Assembly: GCA_964393865.1 (NCBI GenBank)
Contig: CAYMUW010000006.1
Span: forward strand, 25,564-89,563
DNA length: 64,000 nucleotides
DNA from: Suilimivivens sp964393865
GTDB taxonomy: Bacteria > Bacillota > Clostridia > Lachnospirales > Lachnospiraceae
Direction: 5' to 3'
The notes below the pieces were generated by a model, which saw only the letters and a program-made list of their open reading frames with translations, made no database searches and had not been told where the DNA came from. This document shows positions 52,519 to 60,321 of the stretch, one piece after another. The translations under genes were made by a program, and so were the position numbers. Every line of letters begins with the position of its first letter. Position 1 is the first letter of the stretch.

Positions 52519-54108
52519 TTATAATGTGTCCACTGCCGCATGCTCAATGACAAGACCTGCCATATAACGTTCCATAAACTTTTCAAAGCCTGCCACATCC
52601 TCGGCTGAAGGCTCCATCCTGCTGCCGGTTTGCCTTGCAAAGATCGAATGATTTAAGAAGTCCTGCAGGCTCTCTCCATCCTTCTTATTCTGCATATAGG
52701 ATGCCAAAAGGGCAATTCCCCATGCTCCGCCTTCTCCTGCGGTTTCCATAACGGATATAGGCGTATTCATTGCTGCAGCCGCCATTTTCTGTCCGACTCC
52801 TTTGGTCTTAAAGAAACCGCCGTGACCAAACATCTCATCTACCTTAACGTCCTCTTCCTTAAACAGAAGATCCAGTCCTGCCTTAAGGGCAGCCAATGCG
52901 GAATATAAATGAACTCTCATAAAATTGGCAAGATTAAACTTGTCATCCGCCTTACGCACAAACAAAGGCGCTCCCTCATCAAAACCGGTAACTGGCTCTC
53001 CCGAAAAATAATTATAAGAAACCAAGCCGCCGCAGTCTGCATCACCTTCCAGTGCCTTATTAAAGAGCAGAGTAAACAATGTATTTTTATCTACCTTTGC
53101 ACCGATGCTCTCAGCAAACTGATCGAAAATATTTACCCAGGCATTTAAATCAGAGGTACAGTTATTGCAGTGAACCATACCGACTAAAGCTCCATCCGGT
53201 GTGGTGACAAGATCAATCTCCGGGTAAACCTTAGAAAGCTCTTTTTCCAATACAATCATAGCAAAAATAGAGGTACCGGCGGATATATTGCCTGTTCGAA
53301 CCGCTACACTGTTGGTTGCAGCCATGCCGGTTCCTGCATCACCTTCTGGAGGACATACGGGAATACCTGCTTCCAGCTTGCCTGACACATCCAAAAGCAA
53401 AGAGCCTTCTTTCGTTAAGGTTCCTGCCACCTCTCCTGCTGTCAGCACTTCAGGCAGAATTTCCTGTAATTTCCATGGAAAACCTTCTTTGCTTATTAAT
53501 GCATTGAATTTTTCTATCATCTGCCCATCATAATTACCTGCTTGAATATTAATGGGAAACATGCCGGAAGCATCTCCTATACCGATTACTTTTTTCCCGG
53601 TCAGCTTCCAGTGTACATATCCCGCTAACGTTGTAAAGAAAGCTACATCCTTTACATGCTCTTCCTTATTTAAGATTGCCTGATAGAGGTGTGCAATGCT
53701 CCATCTTTGAGGAATATTGTAATTAAATTCCTTTGTCAACAATTTCGCTGCTTCTTCCGTAATTGTATTTCTCCATGTTCTGAAAGGAACAAGAAGATTG
53801 TCATCCTTATCAAATGCAAGATATCCATGCATCATGGCAGAAAATCCAATGGAACCGATTTGAGTAATTTCCGTGTCATATTTCTTTTTTACATCCGCTG
53901 CAAGATTCTGATAGCAATCCTGAAGCCCTTTCCAGACCGCATCCAGCGCATAAGTCCAGATACCGTTTATGTACCTGTTTTCCCATTCGTAGCTTCCTGA
54001 TGCCAGTACGGCTCCTCCTTCTTCAATTAAAACAGCTTTAATTCTGGTGGAACCAAATTCAATTCCTAAAGTTGTTTTTCCTTCTTGAATAATTTGTTTT
54101 TTGTCCAT
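52519..54108 (-). CDS. araB: L-ribulokinase, FGGY family (AraK/XylB-like type)
   Basis: 529 residues. It phosphorylates L-ribulose. FGGY features are GIEFGSTRIKAVLIE at the N-terminus, GFSAMMHGYLAF, and in the C-terminal half GNISAGTSIFAMIVLE and DEMFGHGGFFKTKGVGQK. It differs from classical AraB in length and motif details and fits the clostridial ribulokinase type (AraK) or a xylulokinase-like relative. The araA/araD neighbours decide for ribulokinase. ATG at 54108 has GGAGG upstream (a TTG at 54123 is also in frame). It lies 79 nt after araA. Confidence 0.9.
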   Translation of the reverse strand: MDKKQIIQEGKTTLGIEFGSTRIKAVLIEEGGAVLASGSYEWENRYINGIWTYALDAVWKGLQDCYQNLAADVKKKYDTEITQIGSIGFSAMMHGYLAFDKDDNLLVPFRTWRNTITEEAAKLLTKEFNYNIPQRWSIAHLYQAILNKEEHVKDVAFFTTLAGYVHWKLTGKKVIGIGDASGMFPINIQAGNYDGQMIEKFNALISKEGFPWKLQEILPEVLTAGEVAGTLTKEGSLLLDVSGKLEAGIPVCPPEGDAGTGMAATNSVAVRTGNISAGTSIFAMIVLEKELSKVYPEIDLVTTPDGALVGMVHCNNCTSDLNAWVNIFDQFAESIGAKVDKNTLFTLLFNKALEGDADCGGLVSYNYFSGEPVTGFDEGAPLFVRKADDKFNLANFMRVHLYSALAALKAGLDLLFKEEDVKVDEMFGHGGFFKTKGVGQKMAAAAMNTPISVMETAGEGGAWGIALLASYMQNKKDGESLQDFLNHSIFARQTGSRMEPSAEDVAGFEKFMERYMAGLVIEHAAVDTL

Positions 54109-54187
54109 GCCCTTTTCCTCCAATACATTTTATTTTTTAGTCCCATAAAGAAAATCCCTCAATTATCTTTTCCCGGAATTTTCCGTC

Positions 54188-55684
54188 CTACCTGTAGAAT
54201 ATTTCACCTAACATCAGATCCTTTTTAAAATCTCTGATCTTTGTGTCCTTGTCAATATATACCTCTTCAATTCCCATTGCGTTTGCCCAATCTCCCATCT
54301 GATCTGCAGTAAGATCATAAGAAAATGCTGTATGATGAGCGCCGCCTGCTAAAATCCATGCCTCTGCGCCTGTATACATATCCGGCTCCGGCGTCCAGAA
54401 ATTGGTAGCAACCGGAAGCTTAGGCATGGGCTTTTCCACCTTCTTGCAATTCACGTCATTAATAATCAGACGGAAACGATTTCCCAGATCAATCAGGGAA
54501 ACAGCTACACCTGTTCCTTCTTTGGAAGTAAACACCAGTCTTGCAGGGTCCTCTCTATCTCCCATGCTTAACGGCTGACACTTAATGCTGACAGGGCCGT
54601 CTGCTATGGAAGGACATATCTCCAGCATATGTGCCTGCAGAATACCCTCCTTACCCTTAACCAGATTATAGGTATAATCTTCCAACATAGATGTTCCCTT
54701 GGGTTTTTTCAAGTCAGCCGTCATAATCTTCATCAGACGAACCATGGCAGCTACTTTCCAGTCACCCTCGGCGCCAAAGCCATAACCCTTTTCCATTAAT
54801 CTTTGAATGGCCAATCCGGGAAGCTGCTTTAATCCTCCAAGATCACCAAAATGAGTTACAATCGCCTGATAATTCTTTTCCTCAAGAAATCTTTCAAATC
54901 CAAGCTCTATCTGAGCTTGTACTGCAACATGCTTTCTAAATTCTTCCGGGTCTCTTCCCTCAAGAAGAATATCATACTTGTCATAATATTCGTCAACCAG
55001 TACATTAACATCGGAGAAGGATACGGCATCAACACTTTCTGCGATTTCATTAACGGGATATGCATCGATTTCCCAGCCAAACTTAATCTGAGCCTCTACC
55101 TTATCCCCTTCCGTTACTGCAACGTTCCGCATATTATCGGCAACGCGCATAACCCTGATATGGCTGCTTTCCATAATACCTACGGCAGTACGCATCCAGG
55201 ATGCAATTTTGCCAATTACGATAGGGTCAGCAAAATGTCCCACAACCACCTTACGCTCAATTCTCATTCTGCTGACAATATGTCCGTATTCTCTGTCACC
55301 GTGGGCAGACTGATTTTCATTCATGAAATCCATATCAATGGAATCATAAGGGATTTCTTCATTAAACTGTGTATGTAAATGCAAAAGAGGCTTCCGGTAC
55401 TCCTGCAGCCCTAAAATCCATGATTTTGCCGGAGAAAAGGTATGCATCCAGGTAATTACACCTGCACAATCATCATCCAAATTTGCTTCATTAAAGGTTT
55501 TGCGAATCAATTCATTGGTAATTAGTGTGGGCTTCCATATAACCGGATAAGGAAGAATGCCGGACTTGTTTAATTCCTCCACAATTTTCTGAGAATGCCC
55601 TGCAACATGATTAAGACATTCCTCACCGTAAAGATCCTGTGACCCTGTACAAAACCAAAATTCATACCGTTTTTGCTTTAACAT
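54188..55684 (-). CDS. araA: L-arabinose isomerase
   Basis: 498 residues, normal length. It interconverts L-arabinose and L-ribulose with a divalent metal. Active-site regions are GFGAEGDWKVAAMVR (Glu), KGTSMLEDYTYNL (Glu), ILQAHMLEICPSI (His) and GGAHHTAFSYDL (His). The N-terminus FWFCTGSQDLYGEECL and the typical ITWMHTFSPAKSW are intact. AAGGAGGGTATTTAATATG gives a strong ribosome site. First gene of the ara transcript; candidate AraR sites lie upstream. Confidence 0.97.
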   Translation of the reverse strand: MLKQKRYEFWFCTGSQDLYGEECLNHVAGHSQKIVEELNKSGILPYPVIWKPTLITNELIRKTFNEANLDDDCAGVITWMHTFSPAKSWILGLQEYRKPLLHLHTQFNEEIPYDSIDMDFMNENQSAHGDREYGHIVSRMRIERKVVVGHFADPIVIGKIASWMRTAVGIMESSHIRVMRVADNMRNVAVTEGDKVEAQIKFGWEIDAYPVNEIAESVDAVSFSDVNVLVDEYYDKYDILLEGRDPEEFRKHVAVQAQIELGFERFLEEKNYQAIVTHFGDLGGLKQLPGLAIQRLMEKGYGFGAEGDWKVAAMVRLMKIMTADLKKPKGTSMLEDYTYNLVKGKEGILQAHMLEICPSIADGPVSIKCQPLSMGDREDPARLVFTSKEGTGVAVSLIDLGNRFRLIINDVNCKKVEKPMPKLPVATNFWTPEPDMYTGAEAWILAGGAHHTAFSYDLTADQMGDWANAMGIEEVYIDKDTKIRDFKKDLMLGEIFYR

Positions 55685-55714
55685 ATTAAATACCCTCCTT
55701 AAAAAGAATAAACC

Positions 55715-55762
55715 ATTGTTACAATTTATATGGTATAACTTGTATTGTCATCTTTACAAGTT
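55715..55762 (-). promoter_or_regulatory. Candidate AraR operators upstream of araA
   Basis: AACTTGTA (55737-55744) and TACAAGTT (55755-55762) form a perfect 8-bp inverted repeat with a 10-bp spacer. A second palindrome ATTGT-T-ACAAT lies at 55715-55725. Both carry the TTGTA/TACAA core of known AraR sites (ATTTGTACGTACAAAT in Bacillus), though the spacing differs. The same core recurs before araR (TTGTATTT at 56911 and 56922). Confidence 0.55.
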
Positions 55763-55789
55763 GTTTTTCTCTTAAGGATATTGATATTA

Positions 55790-56896
55790 CTATAACCTGC
55801 TTATACAGGAATTACCGATTATAATTTCCGGCTCAATTAAAATATTTTTTTCCTTTTGGGTATCTTCACCGTTTAAGATCAAATCAAGCAGAAGCTCTGC
55901 TGCCATTTCTCCAAGCTTTTCCTGAGGATGAACAATTGTGGTAAGCTTAAAACCATCATTATTTGCCATATAGGAATTATCATAGCCTGTTACCGACACA
56001 TCCTCGGGAATCCGAAGTCCTGCATTGGTAAGAGCCTGCATTACCTTAACAGCAATTTGATCGTTGTAGCATACTACCGCATCCATCGGCTTTTCCTTTT
56101 CCGCCATTTTTTTAATGGCCTCATAGGGATGCACTGCTCTATCTTCCGTATAAAACCAGATAACCTTGTTGGGATCATAAAACATTCCCGCCTCCTGAAG
56201 AGCCATTGCATACCCCTTATGCCTGTTTTGTCCCTGAATATCATCTGATTTAAAAACACCGACTATATTTTTATGTCCTGTATCAATGAGATACTTGGTT
56301 ATCATATATCCGCCCTTGCAGTCATCCATTAATACATGAGGCTTATCATCCATTTGTGCAAAGCACCCCTGTATAAACACATAAGGTATCTGATACTCAT
56401 CCAGTTTTTGATATAAATTCATGTGCTTACAATAAATCTGACTTTTACTGGGCTCCACAATAATGCCGTCTATATCCTTGGAAAGAAGCTCCTCCAAGCA
56501 TCTTGCTTCCTGACTTCTGGAATTTCTGGTATTCTTCAGGATAATGCTGTAGCCTTCTCTGGTTAAAACAGAATCGATTCCCCCTATAACTCTGGGAAAA
56601 ATATAATCCGAAAGATAAGTAGTGATAACTGCAATATTTTTTGAATTTCCTGAATGATGCACCAAATCCGAACAAAATGTTCCCCTGCCATGCTCCGCAT
56701 AAATAAAACCGGCATTTTCCAAAATAGACAGTGCTTTTCGTACAGTCTGTCTGCTGACATGATACTGAGCCGATAATTCATTTTCAGAAGGAAGCTTATC
56801 ACCCGAATGAATTTCTCCTGACAATATCTTTTCCTTCAAATCATCCATCAGTTTACAATATTTTAATTCCTTTTGCGGGATTTTTTGATTAATCAT
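55790..56896 (-). CDS. araR: AraR-type repressor (GntR HTH fused to LacI-like sensor)
   Basis: 368 residues. A GntR winged helix (about 8-75: KLPSENELSAQYHVSRQTVRKA, GFIYAEHGRGTFC) is joined to a LacI/GalR-type sugar-binding domain (KNIAVITTYLSDYIFPRVIGGID, DGIIVEPSKSQ, MDAVVCYNDQIAVKVMQAL, VSVTGYDNS). This unusual chimaera is the hallmark of AraR. It represses arabinose genes until L-arabinose binds. The ATG at 56896 has GGAG 6 nt upstream; the ATG at 56908 covers that site. It stands 105 nt upstream of araA in the same orientation. Confidence 0.93.
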   Translation of the reverse strand: MINQKIPQKELKYCKLMDDLKEKILSGEIHSGDKLPSENELSAQYHVSRQTVRKALSILENAGFIYAEHGRGTFCSDLVHHSGNSKNIAVITTYLSDYIFPRVIGGIDSVLTREGYSIILKNTRNSRSQEARCLEELLSKDIDGIIVEPSKSQIYCKHMNLYQKLDEYQIPYVFIQGCFAQMDDKPHVLMDDCKGGYMITKYLIDTGHKNIVGVFKSDDIQGQNRHKGYAMALQEAGMFYDPNKVIWFYTEDRAVHPYEAIKKMAEKEKPMDAVVCYNDQIAVKVMQALTNAGLRIPEDVSVTGYDNSYMANNDGFKLTTIVHPQEKLGEMAAELLLDLILNGEDTQKEKNILIEPEIIIGNSCISRL

Positions 56897-56940
56897 TTTG
56901 ATCTCCATAGTTGTATTTAAATTGTATTTTTATCATATCA

Positions 56941-56979
56941 TAAAAAAGCAGGATTTACAGATAATTCTGCAAATCCTGC
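56941..56979 (-). terminator. Terminator of the small lipoprotein gene
   Basis: Minus strand: GCAGGATTT (56979-56971) pairs with AAATCCTGC (56956-56948) and is followed by TTTTTTA. It separates the lipoprotein gene from araR. Confidence 0.82.
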
Positions 56980-56998
56980 CTGCAAACTTTATATCAGA

Positions 56999-57346
56999 TT
57001 AATTATTTTCCGGCTCCGATTTACTGTCATCTTTTCTTTCGGGTCTTTCCCCTTCAGGATGCTCTTTCATTTCTCCGTCGCGGGGTTCAAATCCTTCTCC
57101 TCCCCTGCCCGGTCTTCCCATAGTATCCTTACTTAATAAGGAAAGAGCTTCCATATCCTCAAAGTCCGTAATACCGGAATAAACAGTTTCATTTAAATCT
57201 CCCGTTACTGAGGATACCTTTACTGGTGTTTGTTCCGAATTAATATCATTCGAAGATGTTGTCTGTTCATTTACATTCATGGAGCAGCCTGTTGTAATAA
57301 GTACCGCTGCTAAAATAAGGGCTGTGGATTTTACCAATCTTTTCAT
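56999..57346 (-). CDS. Small lipoprotein of unknown function
   Basis: 115 residues, not recognised. The lipoprotein signal ALILAAVLITTGC places the lipidated Cys at about residue 21. A Ser/Thr-rich linker is followed by DLNETVYSGITDFEDMEALS and then a charged, low-complexity tail rich in Gly, Arg, Glu and Pro (GRPGRGGEGFEPRDGEMKEH). Such tails are probably disordered and lie at the cell-wall face. Strong ribosome site GAGAGGAG. It has its own terminator, so it is likely not part of the ara regulon. Confidence 0.68.
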   Translation of the reverse strand: MKRLVKSTALILAAVLITTGCSMNVNEQTTSSNDINSEQTPVKVSSVTGDLNETVYSGITDFEDMEALSLLSKDTMGRPGRGGEGFEPRDGEMKEHPEGERPERKDDSKSEPENN

Positions 57347-57481
57347 ATATCGTCTCCTCTCTTTTTCATAGGATATTTTTCCTTTTCACTTTTATTTTTT
57401 TACAAGCTTATCAAAGAAATGTATTTTCTCTGAGAACAGATAATGAAAAATTTTTTTTAAATACTGCTCTATAAAATATTC

Positions 57482-57664
57482 TTGACTTTTTCAAAAACAA
57501 AGTGATAAAATTTTACGGATAAATAAATAAATATTTGACACGATACAGGCAATGCATTGCATAAATGCTGATACGAAACAGTATGCGATCTTGCATGTGT
57601 CGTTTTTTTCGGCATATGTTAAGGCATGTGCTTTTTTTGTTGTCAAATTACAGGAGGTAATAAA
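57482..57664 (+). promoter_or_regulatory. Promoter and attenuator-like leader of the MATE-kinase gene
   Basis: The 318-bp gap 57347-57664 is noncoding apart from short leader frames. TTGACT (57482-57487) with TAAAAT (57506-57511) is a likely promoter; TTGACA at 57535-57540 lacks a good -10. The leader has two terminator-like hairpins. Hairpin 1 is 57573-57603 (ACG, ACA, ATGC pairing GCAT, TGT, CGT) followed by seven Ts. Hairpin 2 is GCATATG (57612-57618) with CATGTGC (57625-57631), followed by seven Ts. The 3' arm of hairpin 1 (57594-57600) can instead pair all seven bases with 57612-57618, which would break both. This is the 1:2, 2:3, 3:4 design of an attenuator. GGAGG follows at 57653. Confidence 0.6.
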
Positions 57665-59722
57665 ATGAATGAAAAACAAGCAAATGATTTTCTCGAAAAA
57701 GAACGTCTTGGAAAACTGATGCTAAAGTACACTGTTCCCTGCATTGTATCCTTATTGGTGGCGGCTTTGTATAATATTGTTGACCAGATTTTTATTGCAA
57801 ACGCAAGCTATCTTGGTTCCTATGGAAATGCGGCAAATACGGTAGTGTTTCCTCTTACGGTTGTGGCCTTATCCATTGCAATGATGATCGGAGACGGATG
57901 TTGTACCTTTGTCAGTATCAGCCTTGGTGCAAAGGAAAAGGACAATGCACATCGGGGAATTGGAAGTTCGGTTTTATCCGTTGTAGCTGTAGGTATTATC
58001 CTTATGGTGATTTTTCTGCTCTTTCAGGATCAGATTCTTACCCTGTTTGGTGCAAAAGTAAATGATGAGACCTTTCGTTTATCAAAGGAATACTTCTTCT
58101 GGATCACGCTGGGAATCCCCTTTTACATGTTTGGTCAGGCAATGAACCCTATTATCCGTTCCGATGGAAGTCCCAGCTTTGCCATGATAACACTGCTGAC
58201 AGGAGCCATCTTAAATATTATTTTTGATCCTATTTGTATTTTTGTACTTAAATGGGGCATGATGGGCGCTGCTGTTGCAACCATATTCGGACAAATTGTC
58301 GCAGCCGTTATGTCTTTGATCTATTTATTTAAAATGAAGGCGGTTAAAATCAGTAAAGACAGCTTTAGATTTCGTCCTGTACTGATGAAAAGGATACTTC
58401 CTTTGGGAATTACAAGCTTTCTTTCTCAGATTTCCATCGTTCTTTCTATGGCAGCTGTACTTAACATGGTAACCAAATACGGCGCAATGGATGAAATTTT
58501 CGGTCAACCTGAATATTCTCAGATACCCACGGCTGTTATTGGTATCGTTATGAAATTCTTTCAGATTATCATTTCGATTTCCGTTGGTCTGGCAGCCGGT
58601 TGTATTCCCATTGTAGGTTATAATATCGGTGCAAAAAGAAATGACCGCGTGCTTGGTATTATGAAAAGACTTTTGGCAGCGGAAGCAATTGTAGGTTTTA
58701 TTGCTTCATTGATTTTTGTACTGCTTCCTTATCAGCTTATCAATATTTTCGGTGCAGAAAACGAAAGCGTTTACTACACGGAATTTGCTGTAAAGTGTAT
58801 TCGTATCTTCCTTTGTATGCTGACACTGTCCTGCATCAACAAAGGCTCCTTCATTTTCCTGCAGTCATTAGGAAAAGCAAAGGAATCAACGGCGTTATCC
58901 ATGATAAGAGAAATTGTTTTAGGCGTAGGCTTACCGATTTTACTGCCTGTTTTCTGGGGTCTTGACGGTATCCTGTACTTTATGCCGGCAGCAGATATTT
59001 TAACCTTTATTGCTTCGGTTATTGTTATCGTATACACTCAAAAGGTTCTCAGCCATCCTAATGCTGAAAATGAAAACTTATCTGTCAACATACAAGCCAA
59101 TGAATCACCGAAATCAGATTTACATGCAAATACTGTTATTACTATTGGCCGCTCCTATGGCGCCGGTGGAAGAACCGTAGGAAAATTATTGGCTGAAAAG
59201 CTTCACATTCCTTATTATGATGCCGCTCTTTTGGAGGAAGTAGCAAAAAGCAGTGGTTTAAGTAAAAAATTCCTGGAGAGCGTGGATGAAAAACCCATAG
59301 AACCTCATATGCTTTACCAATACACCGGATTTATATCCGAACAATACCGCTCTATGGAAGGTCTGGCAAATAGAGCACAAAGTGAAGTTATCGAACAGGT
59401 CTCCTCAGAAGGTGCCTGCGTTATTGTGGGACGACGTGCCGATCAAATATTAAAAGATAAACAAAATGCTATTCATGTATTTATCACTGCATCACTTGAC
59501 GCAAGAATCAAACGCGTTTCAGAACGGGATCATCTGACTGAACAGGAAAGCCGTAAAAAGATTGCAAAGGTTGATAAGGAACGGGCATCTTATTATAACC
59601 AGCCTTCCAATAAAAAATGGGGCAATGCTTCAAGCTATGATCTCTGTATTGATACAGATAAATTAGGAATCGAGGGCGCTGTAGATATGATTACTGCTGC
59701 CGTTCATAGTTTGGAAAAATAA
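57665..59722 (+). CDS. MATE exporter fused to a cytidylate-kinase-like domain
   Basis: 685 residues. Residues 1-455 form a complete MATE transporter (TVPCIVSLLVAALYNIVDQIF, IGDGCCTFVSISLGAKEKD, LAAGCIPIVGYNIGAKRND). A short linker leads to about 200 residues of a cytidylate-kinase-like nucleotide-binding domain: VITIGRSYGAGGRTVGKLLA (P-loop-like), IPYYDAALLEEVAKSSG, CVIVGRRADQILKD, and VDKERASYYN. The two domains are in one uninterrupted frame. What the kinase-like part does is unknown; it may phosphorylate a substrate or sense nucleotides for the exporter. The ATG at 57665 follows GGAGG. Preceded by an attenuator-like leader. Confidence 0.9.
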   Translation: MNEKQANDFLEKERLGKLMLKYTVPCIVSLLVAALYNIVDQIFIANASYLGSYGNAANTVVFPLTVVALSIAMMIGDGCCTFVSISLGAKEKDNAHRGIGSSVLSVVAVGIILMVIFLLFQDQILTLFGAKVNDETFRLSKEYFFWITLGIPFYMFGQAMNPIIRSDGSPSFAMITLLTGAILNIIFDPICIFVLKWGMMGAAVATIFGQIVAAVMSLIYLFKMKAVKISKDSFRFRPVLMKRILPLGITSFLSQISIVLSMAAVLNMVTKYGAMDEIFGQPEYSQIPTAVIGIVMKFFQIIISISVGLAAGCIPIVGYNIGAKRNDRVLGIMKRLLAAEAIVGFIASLIFVLLPYQLINIFGAENESVYYTEFAVKCIRIFLCMLTLSCINKGSFIFLQSLGKAKESTALSMIREIVLGVGLPILLPVFWGLDGILYFMPAADILTFIASVIVIVYTQKVLSHPNAENENLSVNIQANESPKSDLHANTVITIGRSYGAGGRTVGKLLAEKLHIPYYDAALLEEVAKSSGLSKKFLESVDEKPIEPHMLYQYTGFISEQYRSMEGLANRAQSEVIEQVSSEGACVIVGRRADQILKDKQNAIHVFITASLDARIKRVSERDHLTEQESRKKIAKVDKERASYYNQPSNKKWGNASSYDLCIDTDKLGIEGAVDMITAAVHSLEK

Positions 59723-59796
59723 AAATACAGAAATATTTCCCTTTCATTTGCAACATATTATTACTTTTTTCGCATATAAATGTTATTTTTAATTGA

Positions 59797-59825
59797 TAGA
59801 CAGCCGGTATATTCTATTTTATAAT
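59797..59825 (+). promoter_or_regulatory. Promoter of the XRE-AbrB/glycosyltransferase unit
   Basis: TAGACA (59797-59802), exactly 17 bp, TATAAT (59820-59825). Confidence 0.65.
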
Positions 59826-59866
59826 GCAATTGAAAGTAACAAAAGTATGAAAAATATGGTGATAAA

Positions 59867-60307
59867 ATGTTAAGTGAAAATTTATTAACCCTGAGAAAGC
59901 TTCATAAATTTTCTCAGGAATTTGTAGCTGACCATGTAGGAGTATCCAGACAGGCGGTGGCCAAATGGGAAACAGGAGAAACCTCTCCGGATATTTACAG
60001 CTGTAAGGCTCTTGCTGATTTGTATAATGTCACCCTTGATGATCTGGTTAATTTTTCTGAAAAAAATACAGGACTTCCTGTGCCTCCAAAGGGAAAGCAT
60101 ATATTTGGCGTAGTTACCGTGGGAGAGAAAGGTCAAATTGTAATCCCCAAAAAAGCACGGGAAATTTTTGAAATCCAGGCGGGAGATAATCTGGTGATTT
60201 TGGGTGACGAGGATCAGGGAATTGCAATTATCAAATCCTCAGAAATGATCGAACTCATGCAAAATATTCAAGGCTTCCTGAATGAAAAGCACACCAACAA
60301 CAAATGA
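59867..60307 (+). CDS. XRE-type HTH fused to an AbrB/SpoVT domain
   Basis: 146 residues with two DNA-binding modules. Residues 5-60 are a Cro/C1 helix-turn-helix (EFVADHVGVSRQAVAKWETG, SPDIYSCKALADLYNVTLDD). Residues 82-125 are a swapped-hairpin AbrB domain (VTVGEKGQIVIPKKAREIFE, IQAGDNLVILGD). Each domain alone is common; the fusion is found in Firmicutes and might read composite operators. It precedes a glycosyltransferase gene by 14 nt in one unit and follows the MATE-kinase gene, so it may govern both. Confidence 0.87.
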   Translation: MLSENLLTLRKLHKFSQEFVADHVGVSRQAVAKWETGETSPDIYSCKALADLYNVTLDDLVNFSEKNTGLPVPPKGKHIFGVVTVGEKGQIVIPKKAREIFEIQAGDNLVILGDEDQGIAIIKSSEMIELMQNIQGFLNEKHTNNK

Positions 60308-60321
60308 AAGGGAAAAGAGAT

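Noticed and set aside
57549..57560. Palindrome GCAATGCATTGC downstream of TTGACA, resembling a MerR-type operator in a long spacer
   Set aside because: The -10 would be poor (CATAAA at 19 bp) and no MerR-family gene is in the window; kept only as a possible leader feature.
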